Origin: Flavobacteriales bacterium
GTDB taxonomy: Bacteria > Bacteroidota > Bacteroidia > Flavobacteriales > Crocinitomicaceae
Length of the DNA stretch: 37,851 nucleotides
Direction: 5' to 3'
Assembly (NCBI GenBank): GCA_947375085.1
Contig: CANCEQ010000007.1
Location: 1 to 37,851 of the forward strand
Shown here: piece after piece, positions 25,528-34,279 of the stretch
How the letters are laid out: each line of letters opens with the position of its first letter
Numbering within the stretch: the first letter of the stretch is position 1
Made by a program: the position numbers and the translations under genes
The notes under the pieces: model-generated
Seen by the model: only the letters and a program-made list of their open reading frames with translations
Told to the model about the DNA's origin: nothing
Database searches by the model: none

Positions 25528-26369
25528 GCTTTTTTCTGAATTATTTTTTTAATGAATCTTAAAGGGCTCAATACAAATCTACCAATTTTATAATCTTTAG
25601 TGTTTAATAGATGATGAAAACTTTTTTTGAATTCTTTTAAATCTTGAATTTCAAAATATTGATTGATAGGATTATCAAAATGCTTCAAATATAAATCTAA
25701 GTGATTAATATAAATTTGTTTTCTTAATCGTCTGACTTTTTCTTTGTCTAAACTTCTTTCTCTAGAATTATTTCGAATACGATAATAAAAACCTATTTCG
25801 TCTATTTTTTCTACTTTCGCTCCGAATTCAATCAAAGACAACCAAAAATCCCAATCTTCCCATCCATCTTTCATGTTTGGATTATATCCAATGGTTTTGT
25901 TATAATCTTCTCTACGGAACAGAGCACAATTAAAAATTAAATTCTGTGTTAGCATTTGTTGAAATGAATAATTAGGTAATTTCCATTCCCCTACTTTTTC
26001 TCCAAAAAATTCTGATTTGCAATAAACAATACCTATTTTATCATTATCTTCTAATTGTTTAAGAGCGCTTTCAATGTAAAATCTACCTATTTTATCATCC
26101 GCATCTAATGGTAAAATGTATTTTCCTTTACTAACTTTGATAGCATTATTTCTTGCCAAAGAAGGACCTAAATTTATTTGATCAATTAAAATAAAATTAA
26201 ATTTTGTCTTCAAAGTTGAGATAAATTCTCTTGAATTATCTGTTGATCCATCATTGATGACTATTACTTCAACTTGTTTGTATGAAGAATCATAAACTGA
26301 ATTCAAACATTCTTCTAAAAATTTACCTTGGTTATAACAAGGAATGATAACTGAAACTAAATTTTCCAT
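25524..26369 (-). CDS. Glycosyltransferase family 2
   Basis: A 281-residue GT-A enzyme. It begins MENLVSVIIPCYNQGKFLEE; VIVINDGSTDNS (35-46) and LPLDADD (86-92) are the nucleotide- and metal-binding motifs, and DGWEDWDFWLSL is the ED acceptor/base segment. The C-terminus is basic and probably lies near the membrane. It abuts the upstream GT4 gene with no spacer and overlaps the next gene by four bases. Confidence 0.92.
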   Translation of the reverse strand: MENLVSVIIPCYNQGKFLEECLNSVYDSSYKQVEVIVINDGSTDNSREFISTLKTKFNFILIDQINLGPSLARNNAIKVSKGKYILPLDADDKIGRFYIESALKQLEDNDKIGIVYCKSEFFGEKVGEWKLPNYSFQQMLTQNLIFNCALFRREDYNKTIGYNPNMKDGWEDWDFWLSLIEFGAKVEKIDEIGFYYRIRNNSRERSLDKEKVRRLRKQIYINHLDLYLKHFDNPINQYFEIQDLKEFKKSFHHLLNTKDYKIGRFVLSPLRFIKKIIQKKA

Positions 26370-27473
26370 TTATTGTATAAATAACTTTCTTAAAGCTTCA
26401 TCTAAATTACGAATATGAAATGTATTTTGAGCGATTTCTCTATTTCTTTCACCTATTTCTCTTCTTAAATTTTCATCTAAAATAAATTGATTTAGTTTTT
26501 TAGTTAATTCATCTACATTTTCAACTTCAAATAAAAACTCCTTATTCGCATCTGTTAAGGCTTCCAAGTTAGAACCGATAAAAGTAGCGACAACAGGTAA
26601 TCCTATATCCATATATTCCATAATAGCATTCGAAAATCCCTCCGAATAAGTTGATAAAACTCCAATGTCCATTTGTTTCAAAATCGTTTTAACATCTACA
26701 ACAGCTCCATGAAAAATAATCCGATCACTTAATCCTAGATCAAAAGCTAATGCTTTTGCATCTATTAAACGTTCACTTCCTCCAGGGGCTGAACCAACAA
26801 AATGTAATTTCAAATTAAGACTCCCATTTTGGCTAACTAATTTTTGGAAAGCATAGATAAATGTAAAATGATCTTTTTCTTCGAAAAAATTAGCAACCAT
26901 AATGATATCAAACGTATTTTTTTCTTGTTCAATTATCTCAGAAGAAGATAATTCCATTACATTATAAATAACCCGAATATCATCCTTTGAAATAGAATGT
27001 ATTTTAGCAATACTTGCTGCACTAGAGAAACTATTTGCTATATAATTTACTCTTATATTTTTTGAAATTCTCTCCCAAAATATAGGTCGTGATAAAGAAT
27101 CTACAGAACGTTGATTCCAATACATTTTCGTAATACCACAAAAGGGGTGAATGAGTTTAAATATTATATTTGGCCAATAGGTGAAACTTATTGCCGATTT
27201 ACATTTTAAAGAATTAACAAAGAGAACAAACTTTATTAAAAAAAGTAATTGAATTAATTTATTTGAATTAAAAAAACTTGCAAAAGAATAGGTTTTATAA
27301 TCAATATTTAGCTTTTTTAATTTTTCAACCATCTCACCTTCTCTTCCTAAACCTAGAATAAAGGGCCTAAATCCTAAACGTTTTAAAGATTGGGCATATT
27401 TTAATGCTTGCTTTTCTGCTCCTCCCAAAGTCAAGGAAGGAATAATAATTAAAATATTTTTTTCTTTATTCAT
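26370..27473 (-). CDS. Glycosyltransferase family 4 (duplicate module, second gene, copy A)
   Basis: A 367-residue GT-B enzyme: IIIPSLTLGGAEKQA at the N-terminus, and STYSEGFSNAIMEYMDIGLP as the E-x7-E donor site. It is a clear paralogue of the gene at 28842-29951: both carry YIANS, MVANFFEEKDH, AKALAFDL and SxGxSNxxxEYMxxGLPV in the same order. It starts one base after its partner ends, as the copy B pair does. It probably transfers a sugar related to the one used by its paralogue. Confidence 0.92.
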   Translation of the reverse strand: MNKEKNILIIIPSLTLGGAEKQALKYAQSLKRLGFRPFILGLGREGEMVEKLKKLNIDYKTYSFASFFNSNKLIQLLFLIKFVLFVNSLKCKSAISFTYWPNIIFKLIHPFCGITKMYWNQRSVDSLSRPIFWERISKNIRVNYIANSFSSAASIAKIHSISKDDIRVIYNVMELSSSEIIEQEKNTFDIIMVANFFEEKDHFTFIYAFQKLVSQNGSLNLKLHFVGSAPGGSERLIDAKALAFDLGLSDRIIFHGAVVDVKTILKQMDIGVLSTYSEGFSNAIMEYMDIGLPVVATFIGSNLEALTDANKEFLFEVENVDELTKKLNQFILDENLRREIGERNREIAQNTFHIRNLDEALRKLFIQ

Positions 27474-27474
27474 T

Positions 27475-28677
27475 TTAAACTTTAAATAGCTCTAAATATT
27501 GATTCACACAATTTTTGATACTAAATTGATTAAACACTTCTTTCGTATTGAATTTCAATTTGTTGTATTTTTCTTTATTTGTTATTAATTCAAATAATAC
27601 CATCGTTAAATGTCGACTACTAGGGTATCCATTTTCATCGTCTTCTAAAACAATACCTGCCTCTACTCCTTTATTCTTAATCATTCCCGCCATCTCTCCT
27701 CTGTTTGAAACAATAACGGGTAAATTATGTCCTAAAGACTCAATAATTGTATAAGGTAGGCTTTCTCCATATGAAGGCAGTATACATAAATTAGCGTTTC
27801 TATAATATGAACTTGGATTTTCTTGGTATCCTTCAAAATGAATTTGAGAGCATTCATATTTTTCTTTTAAGTTTTGCATGTATTCAGTTAAAGGACCTAT
27901 TAAGTATAAATAAACATGTGTATATTCATCTTTAATCGATAAAAATGAATTTATCGCTATTTCCCATCCCTTCTCTTTCATGCCTCTTCCAATCATAAGA
28001 ATGGTGAAAATGTTATTTCCCTTTTCATCATCTATAACTACTTCTTCTCCTGGATCATACCCCAAATAAATTTTTTTTGGTGTTTTGTTTATATGTACTT
28101 CTTGAAAAATCTTGAAGTTTTCTTCAGCTACACCAATAATTGCATCACTACAATTCATTATTGCTTTCACTCTTTCGAAAAAAATTGATTTTTGATCGAT
28201 TGATAAAGATTGATAATGAATAGGATTGTAGCTACTATGCATGGTTACTACCCATTTAAATAGCTGTGTTTTTCTATATCTTTGAATTTCATTGTAAACA
28301 AATGTATCTGAAGCTATTAAATGACTATTGACAACTTGAATATTTTTACGTTGAAGAATCTTTCGCCAATAGGATTTTTGATTCATTAACAATATATTTT
28401 TATAGAACTTTTTATATCCTAGTAGAGAGAAAAAAGCATTTAATTTCCATAAAAACCAATCTAATGGTTGAGAAAAACTAAAAGTACTTTCAACCAATTC
28501 AAATCCATTATTTTTATAACGTTGTTTAAAAACAGAATCACTTTTAGTAGGATTTATATCTGTAATATATACATTGTACGACTCTTGCAAAGCTTTTCCT
28601 AAACGAAGAATAAAAACTTCAGCTCCTCCTACATTAAAATCATTTATGACGAATAAAACTCCTGGTTTTTTATTCAT
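27475..28677 (-). CDS. Glycosyltransferase family 4 (duplicate module, first gene, copy A)
   Basis: A 400-residue GT-B enzyme. The N-terminus GVLFVINDFNVGGAE (6-20) is identical to that of its paralogue at 29953-31164, and both continue with WKLNAFFS/WKINAFFS, a SADTFV-like segment, WVxTMH and SPYSVIE/LPYTIIE-type donor regions. The donor loop reads YGESLPYTIIESLGHNLPV. It is the first gene after a 164-base gap and so may start a separate transcript, though I find no convincing promoter there. Confidence 0.92.
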   Translation of the reverse strand: MNKKPGVLFVINDFNVGGAEVFILRLGKALQESYNVYITDINPTKSDSVFKQRYKNNGFELVESTFSFSQPLDWFLWKLNAFFSLLGYKKFYKNILLMNQKSYWRKILQRKNIQVVNSHLIASDTFVYNEIQRYRKTQLFKWVVTMHSSYNPIHYQSLSIDQKSIFFERVKAIMNCSDAIIGVAEENFKIFQEVHINKTPKKIYLGYDPGEEVVIDDEKGNNIFTILMIGRGMKEKGWEIAINSFLSIKDEYTHVYLYLIGPLTEYMQNLKEKYECSQIHFEGYQENPSSYYRNANLCILPSYGESLPYTIIESLGHNLPVIVSNRGEMAGMIKNKGVEAGIVLEDDENGYPSSRHLTMVLFELITNKEKYNKLKFNTKEVFNQFSIKNCVNQYLELFKV

Positions 28678-28841
28678 GCAACATTTTTTTCGTTTATTAT
28701 TAACTATTTATTTTGTGTTAATCTACTTAGATAAATTTTAATACCCTATACTTTTAAAAAAGTTTAGATTTGAAGTATTTATTATATATATGTTATTAAT
28801 TTTCGGCATAGACAAAAATGAGAAAAGATCCAATTAGTAAC

Positions 28842-29951
28842 TCAATTCTTATTAATTAAATTTAAAATTTTTTGATTGTATTTTTCATTGGAAAAATGTT
28901 GTTTTGCATAGTCTCGATTTGACTTACCCAAGAATTTCAATGTATCTCTTCTGAAATAAAACTCTTCAAATAAATTTACTAATTGTTGAGGATTTCCAAC
29001 TTCGAAAAACTTATTCCCAGGCCCCAACGCCTCTCTATTCTGAACAATATCTGTTGCAATTACCGGTAAACCAACCGCCATATATTCTATAAGAGAATTC
29101 GAAAGTCCTTCACTTTTTGTAGATAGTAACCCAACATCCATTCTAGATAAAAAATCAGCTACATCTTCAACTAATCCTATGAATTCGACATGATTATTTA
29201 GATTTAAATCAAAAGCGAGTGCCTTTGCATTTTTCATTAACCTACCTCCATTCGACCTGCCTACAAAATATACCTTAATTTTTGAATCGAGATGTTTATC
29301 TACAAAAAGTCTTACGCTCTCAATTACAGTGGTATGGTCTTTTTCTTCAAAAAAATTCGCTACCATTGCAATTTTCAACTCGTCTGTAGGATTTATAGTT
29401 TTAATATCTAATAATTTTTCATTAAAAGTATTATGAATTACTTTAATAGTTGAAACATCCAATTGATGCCTTTTAGCAATATTTTGACTACACGCTATAC
29501 TATTTGCAATGTAAGTTGGTTTGAATTTCATTGCTAATTTCTCAAAGAAACCAAAAGATTCTCTAGTATCAATTCCCCATTGATGCCAAAAAAATCTATT
29601 TGCTCCTATAAACCTCCAAACGAGTCCCATCAACAAATTACATTGTTCAGTGCCTGCAAAAACAGCAGAAAACTTAAATTTCCTCAGGACCATTATTAAT
29701 CTCATTAAAATAACTATTTTTTTCAAAATAGTTAAATTTAAAAAATTTGAAAGTGGAAAATAAATCGTTTCAAAACCTTCATTATTTAATTTATTCTGAA
29801 AAGTATCCACTCTTCCAAATGCTAAAAAAAAGACTTTTACACCTTCCTTTTTTTGTAATGCCTTTGCGGTATATAAGCTATGTATTTCTGATCCTCCATG
29901 AGTATATGAAGGGATACATATTAAAACATTTTCAATTGAATTAGTTTCCAT
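28842..29951 (-). CDS. Glycosyltransferase family 4 (duplicate module, second gene, copy B)
   Basis: A 369-residue GT-B enzyme. It opens VLICIPSYTHGGSEIHSL (9-26), and the donor site is LSTKSEGLSNSLIEYMAVGLP. It is the paralogue of the gene at 26370-27473. The gap before it is a single base (29952). No strong hairpin follows its stop in the 164-base gap. Confidence 0.92.
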   Translation of the reverse strand: METNSIENVLICIPSYTHGGSEIHSLYTAKALQKKEGVKVFFLAFGRVDTFQNKLNNEGFETIYFPLSNFLNLTILKKIVILMRLIMVLRKFKFSAVFAGTEQCNLLMGLVWRFIGANRFFWHQWGIDTRESFGFFEKLAMKFKPTYIANSIACSQNIAKRHQLDVSTIKVIHNTFNEKLLDIKTINPTDELKIAMVANFFEEKDHTTVIESVRLFVDKHLDSKIKVYFVGRSNGGRLMKNAKALAFDLNLNNHVEFIGLVEDVADFLSRMDVGLLSTKSEGLSNSLIEYMAVGLPVIATDIVQNREALGPGNKFFEVGNPQQLVNLFEEFYFRRDTLKFLGKSNRDYAKQHFSNEKYNQKILNLINKN

Positions 29952-29952
29952 C

Positions 29953-31164
29953 TCATAAATAATTTAATAGACTTTCATACAATTCTATATACTCTTCCTT
30001 ACACTTCTGAATCGTAAATTTTTCAAAAGCGCGAGGAGTTAATTTAACCATTTTCTCGTATAAAATTTTATCTAACATTAATAGTTCCATCGCTTCCTTT
30101 AGTTCTTTTACAGAAGGTTTATCGTCATCGCATAATTGAAGAACGATTCCGGCTATCTCATCATTCTTAGAAAGCATATCTCTGATTTCTCCTTTATCTG
30201 TAGCTATTACAGGTTTATTACAAGACAGGTATTCGATAACAGAATAAGGAGAACTTTCACCCTCAAAATAAGTAGGAAGAATCCCAATATCTGACTTTAA
30301 AATATAATCTGAAGGTACATTTGTATAACCTGTAAATTCAATTTTTTCATGTTTTGAATATTTCTCAGCTAATTCTTGAACAATTCCTTCAATCGGTCCT
30401 ATACAAAATAGTTTTGTATTCGAATAATTTTCGTTCAACAAAAGAAAAGCTTTCACTAAAATTTCCCATCCCTTATCCGGATTTGATCTAGCAACCATGC
30501 AAAATGTAAAATCTTTCTTTTGTATATTGATTTCATTTTTAATTAATTCTTGAGAAAGACCTAGTCGGATTTTTTTTAATAGTTTCGGTTTTAATTCAAA
30601 CTCTTTCAATAGAGCTAAATTTACGTCTGCAACATACGTCAAAACATCAACTTTTTGAATATTTTGTTTTGCAGTAGTTAAAAATAATTCTTTCTCTTGA
30701 CTCATTTTGTTGTACACAGATTGGTTATAGTCTCCGTGCATAGTAATAACCCACTTCAATTTGTTTTTTAAAAGATTATTTCTGACAAACGTATCCGCTG
30801 AAAAATAATGAGAATGAATAATTTTTATGGAATTCTTATCAATAGAATTTAAAAGTAACTTATGTTGTTCTTTCTTCTTCAATTTACTATACACACCCTT
30901 TACACCAAAAATCGAAAAAAAAGCATTTATTTTCCAAAATAATTTTTCCTTAAAATTTGATAGTTCATTATATCTATTAAGCAAAATAAAACCACTTTCA
31001 ATAAATTGCTTCCTAAATTCTAAATCACATTTATCAGGAAATAGATCTAAAATATAAATTGAATAATTCGTTTGTAAGGCAACCCCTAGTCGCAAAACAA
31101 ACAATTCTGCTCCGCCGACATTAAAATCATTGATTACAAATAAAACACCTTTATTGTTTTTCAT
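29953..31164 (-). CDS. Glycosyltransferase family 4 (duplicate module, first gene, copy B)
   Basis: A 403-residue GT-B enzyme: GVLFVINDFNVGGAE (6-20) at the N-terminus, WVITMHGDYN mid-domain, and FEGESSPYSVIEYLSCNKPV as the donor-site region. It is the paralogue of the gene at 27475-28677. The nucleotide sequences differ at many synonymous sites even where the protein is identical, so the duplication is old. It abuts the upstream GT61-like gene with no spacer. Confidence 0.92.
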   Translation of the reverse strand: MKNNKGVLFVINDFNVGGAELFVLRLGVALQTNYSIYILDLFPDKCDLEFRKQFIESGFILLNRYNELSNFKEKLFWKINAFFSIFGVKGVYSKLKKKEQHKLLLNSIDKNSIKIIHSHYFSADTFVRNNLLKNKLKWVITMHGDYNQSVYNKMSQEKELFLTTAKQNIQKVDVLTYVADVNLALLKEFELKPKLLKKIRLGLSQELIKNEINIQKKDFTFCMVARSNPDKGWEILVKAFLLLNENYSNTKLFCIGPIEGIVQELAEKYSKHEKIEFTGYTNVPSDYILKSDIGILPTYFEGESSPYSVIEYLSCNKPVIATDKGEIRDMLSKNDEIAGIVLQLCDDDKPSVKELKEAMELLMLDKILYEKMVKLTPRAFEKFTIQKCKEEYIELYESLLNYL

Positions 31165-32220
31165 CTAACAGTAATTTCCAATTAAATTTATAGCATTCTC
31201 ATCTAACTTAAATTGCTGATTTTCTGAATGTACAGGTATGTAGTAATAATCAAAACCTAAATTACTTGCTAGAGACCAATAACACAATGTTGCCTTTGAA
31301 ATATCTTCATTATTAATTTCAATAACCTTTGAATTTTCTGACATTACTAACATATTTACCATATTTGCTCCGTGCGGTGCTACTAGAGTCTTAGCGTGTT
31401 TCATTAAATATATTTGTTCCCAAAATGTATAATCTTCAAAATGAACAACTTTAAAGGTTTTATCTTCTAAAATTGAAATTAAATTGTTTTCATTTATTAT
31501 GGAACGTTTATTTTGTCTAGATCTACTAACATATATTTTTTCAGAAACCTCTATTTTTGAAAAGTCTTGATGATTAATAAAGTTTAAAAAATGTTCTCTT
31601 AATCTCTTTAACAAAATGGGATCCATTTTCCCTGATGAAACAGGAAAAATAGGATAGAGTAAATTCGTTGCTATTATAACTTTATTTTCTGGAAATTTTA
31701 TATTCTTAACATTAAAACTTTTCAAGGATTCGATAACAAATTGAGGTGGATTTGGAGGCAATAAAATTTTAAAATTTTCAATTTTATCTTCAATTAGAAT
31801 TAAATTGGATAAACTATCAATAATCCAATGGTAATAATTGTCTTTGCCCCAATGATTCCAAATTAACACTAAATCTTTCTGCCTTTTTAAATTATAGAAA
31901 CCAAGTTTAGATAAAAGGTACTCAATATTAAATCTTTTTTCAAAAGTTTCATACACTAATGATTCTTTAATTAATTCATTAGAATTATAAATGACTCCAT
32001 CTTCTGTAATGAATGAACTTTTAATTTTTAAGTAGGCATATTGATTTACAGTATAGGATTGATACCAAGTTGGAGGATTCCATTTTTTAATGTCTCCCGT
32101 ATTTAATGGATCGTTGTTTTTGACAACTTTCTCATTAGATAAATCATCAATAACCTTAACTATTTCACTTTTCTTAAAAAAAAGCAAACACAATTTTGCT
32201 ATATGTCTTTTTATATTCAA
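31165..32220 (-). CDS. GT61-like (DUF563) glycosyltransferase with intact motifs
   Basis: A 351-residue protein. The GT61 landmarks are complete: NYYHWIID (128-135), YVSRSRQNKR (230-239), FEDYTFWEQIYLM and APHGANMVNM (281-290). It keeps both conserved histidines that its relative at 22.6-23.7 kb lacks. The start appears to be TTG (32220): the frame is closed just upstream by the neighbour's stop region, and no ATG follows for well over 100 codons. It sits five bases after the DPM1-like gene. Donor and acceptor are unknown; GT61 enzymes include xylosyl- and GlcNAc-transferases. Confidence 0.83.
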   Translation of the reverse strand: MNIKRHIAKLCLLFFKKSEIVKVIDDLSNEKVVKNNDPLNTGDIKKWNPPTWYQSYTVNQYAYLKIKSSFITEDGVIYNSNELIKESLVYETFEKRFNIEYLLSKLGFYNLKRQKDLVLIWNHWGKDNYYHWIIDSLSNLILIEDKIENFKILLPPNPPQFVIESLKSFNVKNIKFPENKVIIATNLLYPIFPVSSGKMDPILLKRLREHFLNFINHQDFSKIEVSEKIYVSRSRQNKRSIINENNLISILEDKTFKVVHFEDYTFWEQIYLMKHAKTLVAPHGANMVNMLVMSENSKVIEINNEDISKATLCYWSLASNLGFDYYYIPVHSENQQFKLDENAINLIGNYC

Positions 32221-32225
32221 AAAAA

Positions 32226-32948
32226 TTATTTTTTAAATACGTTATATTTCAATATGCAATACATGGCTCTGAATCCATCTTTCCAACCTATTTTTTTACC
32301 TTCTTCAAATGTTCTTCCATAATATGAAATACCTACCTCATAAATACGAATTTTAGGCACCCTCGAAATTTTAGCTGTGACTTCTGGTTCAAAACCAAAG
32401 CGTTTTTCATTTAAATTTATTGATTGAATGATTTTCGTGTCAAATAACTTATAACATGTTTCCATGTCTGTTAAGTTCAAATTAGTAAAAAGATTGGATA
32501 AAAATGTTAAAAATTTATTTCCGATAGTATGCCAAAAAAACAAAATTCGATGAGGATTACTTCCCATAAAACGAGAACCATACACAACATCTGCATGTCC
32601 TTGAATTACAGGCTTTAATAAATCATTGTATTCTTCAGGATCATACTCCAAATCAGCATCTTGAATAATTAAATATTCACCTGTTGCCTTACTGATTCCT
32701 GTATGTAAGGCTGAACCCTTACCTTGATTATACGTATGTTTAAAATATTGAATATTTAAATTACTATTCTCTATGTATTTTAAAATAGCTTCTTCTGTAT
32801 GATCGGTTGAAAAATCATTTACGATAATTACTTCTTTTTCAATTTGATGAAATAAACTCACAGAAGCAACCTTATCTAATATTAAATGAATTGTATTTGC
32901 TTCATTGTAAGCCGGAATAACAATAGATAATTTTTGAATTTTATTCAT
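32226..32948 (-). CDS. DPM1-like GT2 (polyprenyl-phosphate sugar synthase type)
   Basis: A 240-residue GT2 of the dolichol-phosphate-mannose synthase type. IVIPAYNEANTI (9-20), GKGSALHTG (76-84), QDADLEYDP (96-104), VYGSRF (122-127) and a late GFEPEVTAKI are its hallmarks. It lacks C-terminal membrane helices, like soluble DPM1. Such enzymes load a sugar onto polyprenyl phosphate on the cytosolic face, the donor used by GT-C enzymes, and three GT-C-like proteins lie in this window (functional link is inference). Its ATG overlaps the upstream stop by four bases. Confidence 0.9.
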   Translation of the reverse strand: MNKIQKLSIVIPAYNEANTIHLILDKVASVSLFHQIEKEVIIVNDFSTDHTEEAILKYIENSNLNIQYFKHTYNQGKGSALHTGISKATGEYLIIQDADLEYDPEEYNDLLKPVIQGHADVVYGSRFMGSNPHRILFFWHTIGNKFLTFLSNLFTNLNLTDMETCYKLFDTKIIQSINLNEKRFGFEPEVTAKISRVPKIRIYEVGISYYGRTFEEGKKIGWKDGFRAMYCILKYNVFKK

Positions 32949-33853
32949 CGATTTCTTAAAGTATATAAAAAAGTTTTTATCATCTGAATATTAAAAGGAA
33001 ACGCTAAAAAACTTTTAAAAAACAATTCATTTCTTCCCTCTAATTTATCCCAATAACTTTGGATTGCTCTACGAAGATAAATATTTGAAATCATTTTCCT
33101 AATTTGAATCTTATTATTCGTTTCAAAAAAATCTTCCTGCCCAATCAGCCTTCTTAAATGCATTTCTACAATCAATTGATGATATGTTTCTTTAAATTTT
33201 AAGGTTGAATTTTTTGAAGTAAACGAAAAAGGATGTCTTCGATAAATATAGAGTACATTTTTTATATTTTTTACTTTAGTTACTTCCTGTATTCTTGACA
33301 TCCAATCAAAATCAGCATAGCCTTTTCTATCGAAAAATATAGGAAAAGTTTTCACAGATTCAAAAACCTCTTTTTTTACCATAACACTAGCATACAACAT
33401 TGGTATAACTTCTTTATTTGATATACTGGTTATTTCATCATTCAACAACGGTAGATTTCCTGAAAACATTTCTTTTCCATCAAAAGATATTGCTAAATAA
33501 TTAGATCCTACCATACCTAATTCCGAATCTTTTTCAAAAGCATTCAGTAACAATTTCAAACGGTTAATATCTGAGTAATCGTCGGCATCTTGTATTGTAA
33601 TGAAATCTCCATTACACTTTGAAAATAAAAAATTGGTTGTTTTTAAATTCCCTAAATTCTTTTCATTTTTAAATAATCGGATCCTTTTATCATTAATTGA
33701 GTTTAAGATATTTAGTGTATTATCAGTTGATCCATCATCACAGATTAATAATTCAAAGTGAGGATATGTTTGGTTTAGAATACTTTGCAAGGCTTCTTTT
33801 ATATAATCCTCAGCATTATAAGCTGGCATTATTATAGATATTAATTTATTCAT
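32945..33853 (-). CDS. Glycosyltransferase family 2
   Basis: A 302-residue GT-A enzyme from the ATG at 33853 (MNKLISIIMPAYN); a GTG eight codons upstream is possible but adds no conserved sequence. LLICDDGSTDNT (35-46) and TIQDADD (86-92) are the nucleotide- and metal-binding motifs, and YADFDWMSRI is the acceptor/base segment. It is the first gene of a long leftward block and is preceded by a plausible promoter. Confidence 0.92.
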   Translation of the reverse strand: MNKLISIIMPAYNAEDYIKEALQSILNQTYPHFELLICDDGSTDNTLNILNSINDKRIRLFKNEKNLGNLKTTNFLFSKCNGDFITIQDADDYSDINRLKLLLNAFEKDSELGMVGSNYLAISFDGKEMFSGNLPLLNDEITSISNKEVIPMLYASVMVKKEVFESVKTFPIFFDRKGYADFDWMSRIQEVTKVKNIKNVLYIYRRHPFSFTSKNSTLKFKETYHQLIVEMHLRRLIGQEDFFETNNKIQIRKMISNIYLRRAIQSYWDKLEGRNELFFKSFLAFPFNIQMIKTFLYTLRNR

Positions 33854-33882
33854 ATACTGCCTTTTATGATTCTCCACATTAT

Positions 33883-33890
33883 CAAATCTA
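33883..33890 (-). promoter_or_regulatory. Candidate -7 element for the block starting at 33853
   Basis: The minus strand reads TAGATTTG, a match to TAnnTTTG, 30 bases before the ATG. The -33 site at 19-20 bases reads TGT/GTG, so only the -7 half is convincing. Confidence 0.4.
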
Positions 33891-34279
33891 ACTCAAAAAT
33901 ATCTTTAAAACACATTTAGTTTAAGGATTTGAAATAAAATATACTCGGAAGATACTCAATAAGTCACTATTTAAAAAATAAAGTCTTAAACAAATTTTAT
34001 AAATCAAAAAGAAATAACTTATAACCGAATCGTTTATTATTTATGATAGTTTTTTCATTTAATATACGTTTACTTTTAAGGTATTCTATCGAAAAATATT
34101 TTTAATTTATTTACTTAATAAATTTCATTTAAATAATAACTTTTACATAAACATATTATATTGATATTCTCCTTTATTATAATCATGAAAAAGGTATGCT
34201 AAAAACATTAAATTATTCATTAAATAATTGATTGAAATCACGAATAAGAGTCAAAAACTAATTTTAAAAAATCAAATAC
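33891..34279. other. AT-rich non-coding gap of about 390 bases
   Basis: No gene, tRNA-like fold, strong terminator or long repeat is visible to me here. It separates the GT-C gene from the long GT block and is the largest gap in the glycan region. Besides the candidate -7 element at its left edge, it holds only AT-rich sequence with short A- and T-tracts. Confidence 0.5.

Noticed and set aside
27548..27754. Plus-strand open frame inside a GT4 gene
   Set aside because: Antisense shadow with no supporting signal.
29747..31057. Two short plus-strand open frames (29747-29944 and 30827-31057) inside duplicated GT4 genes
   Set aside because: Both are antisense to conserved enzyme sequence and lack homology-like features.
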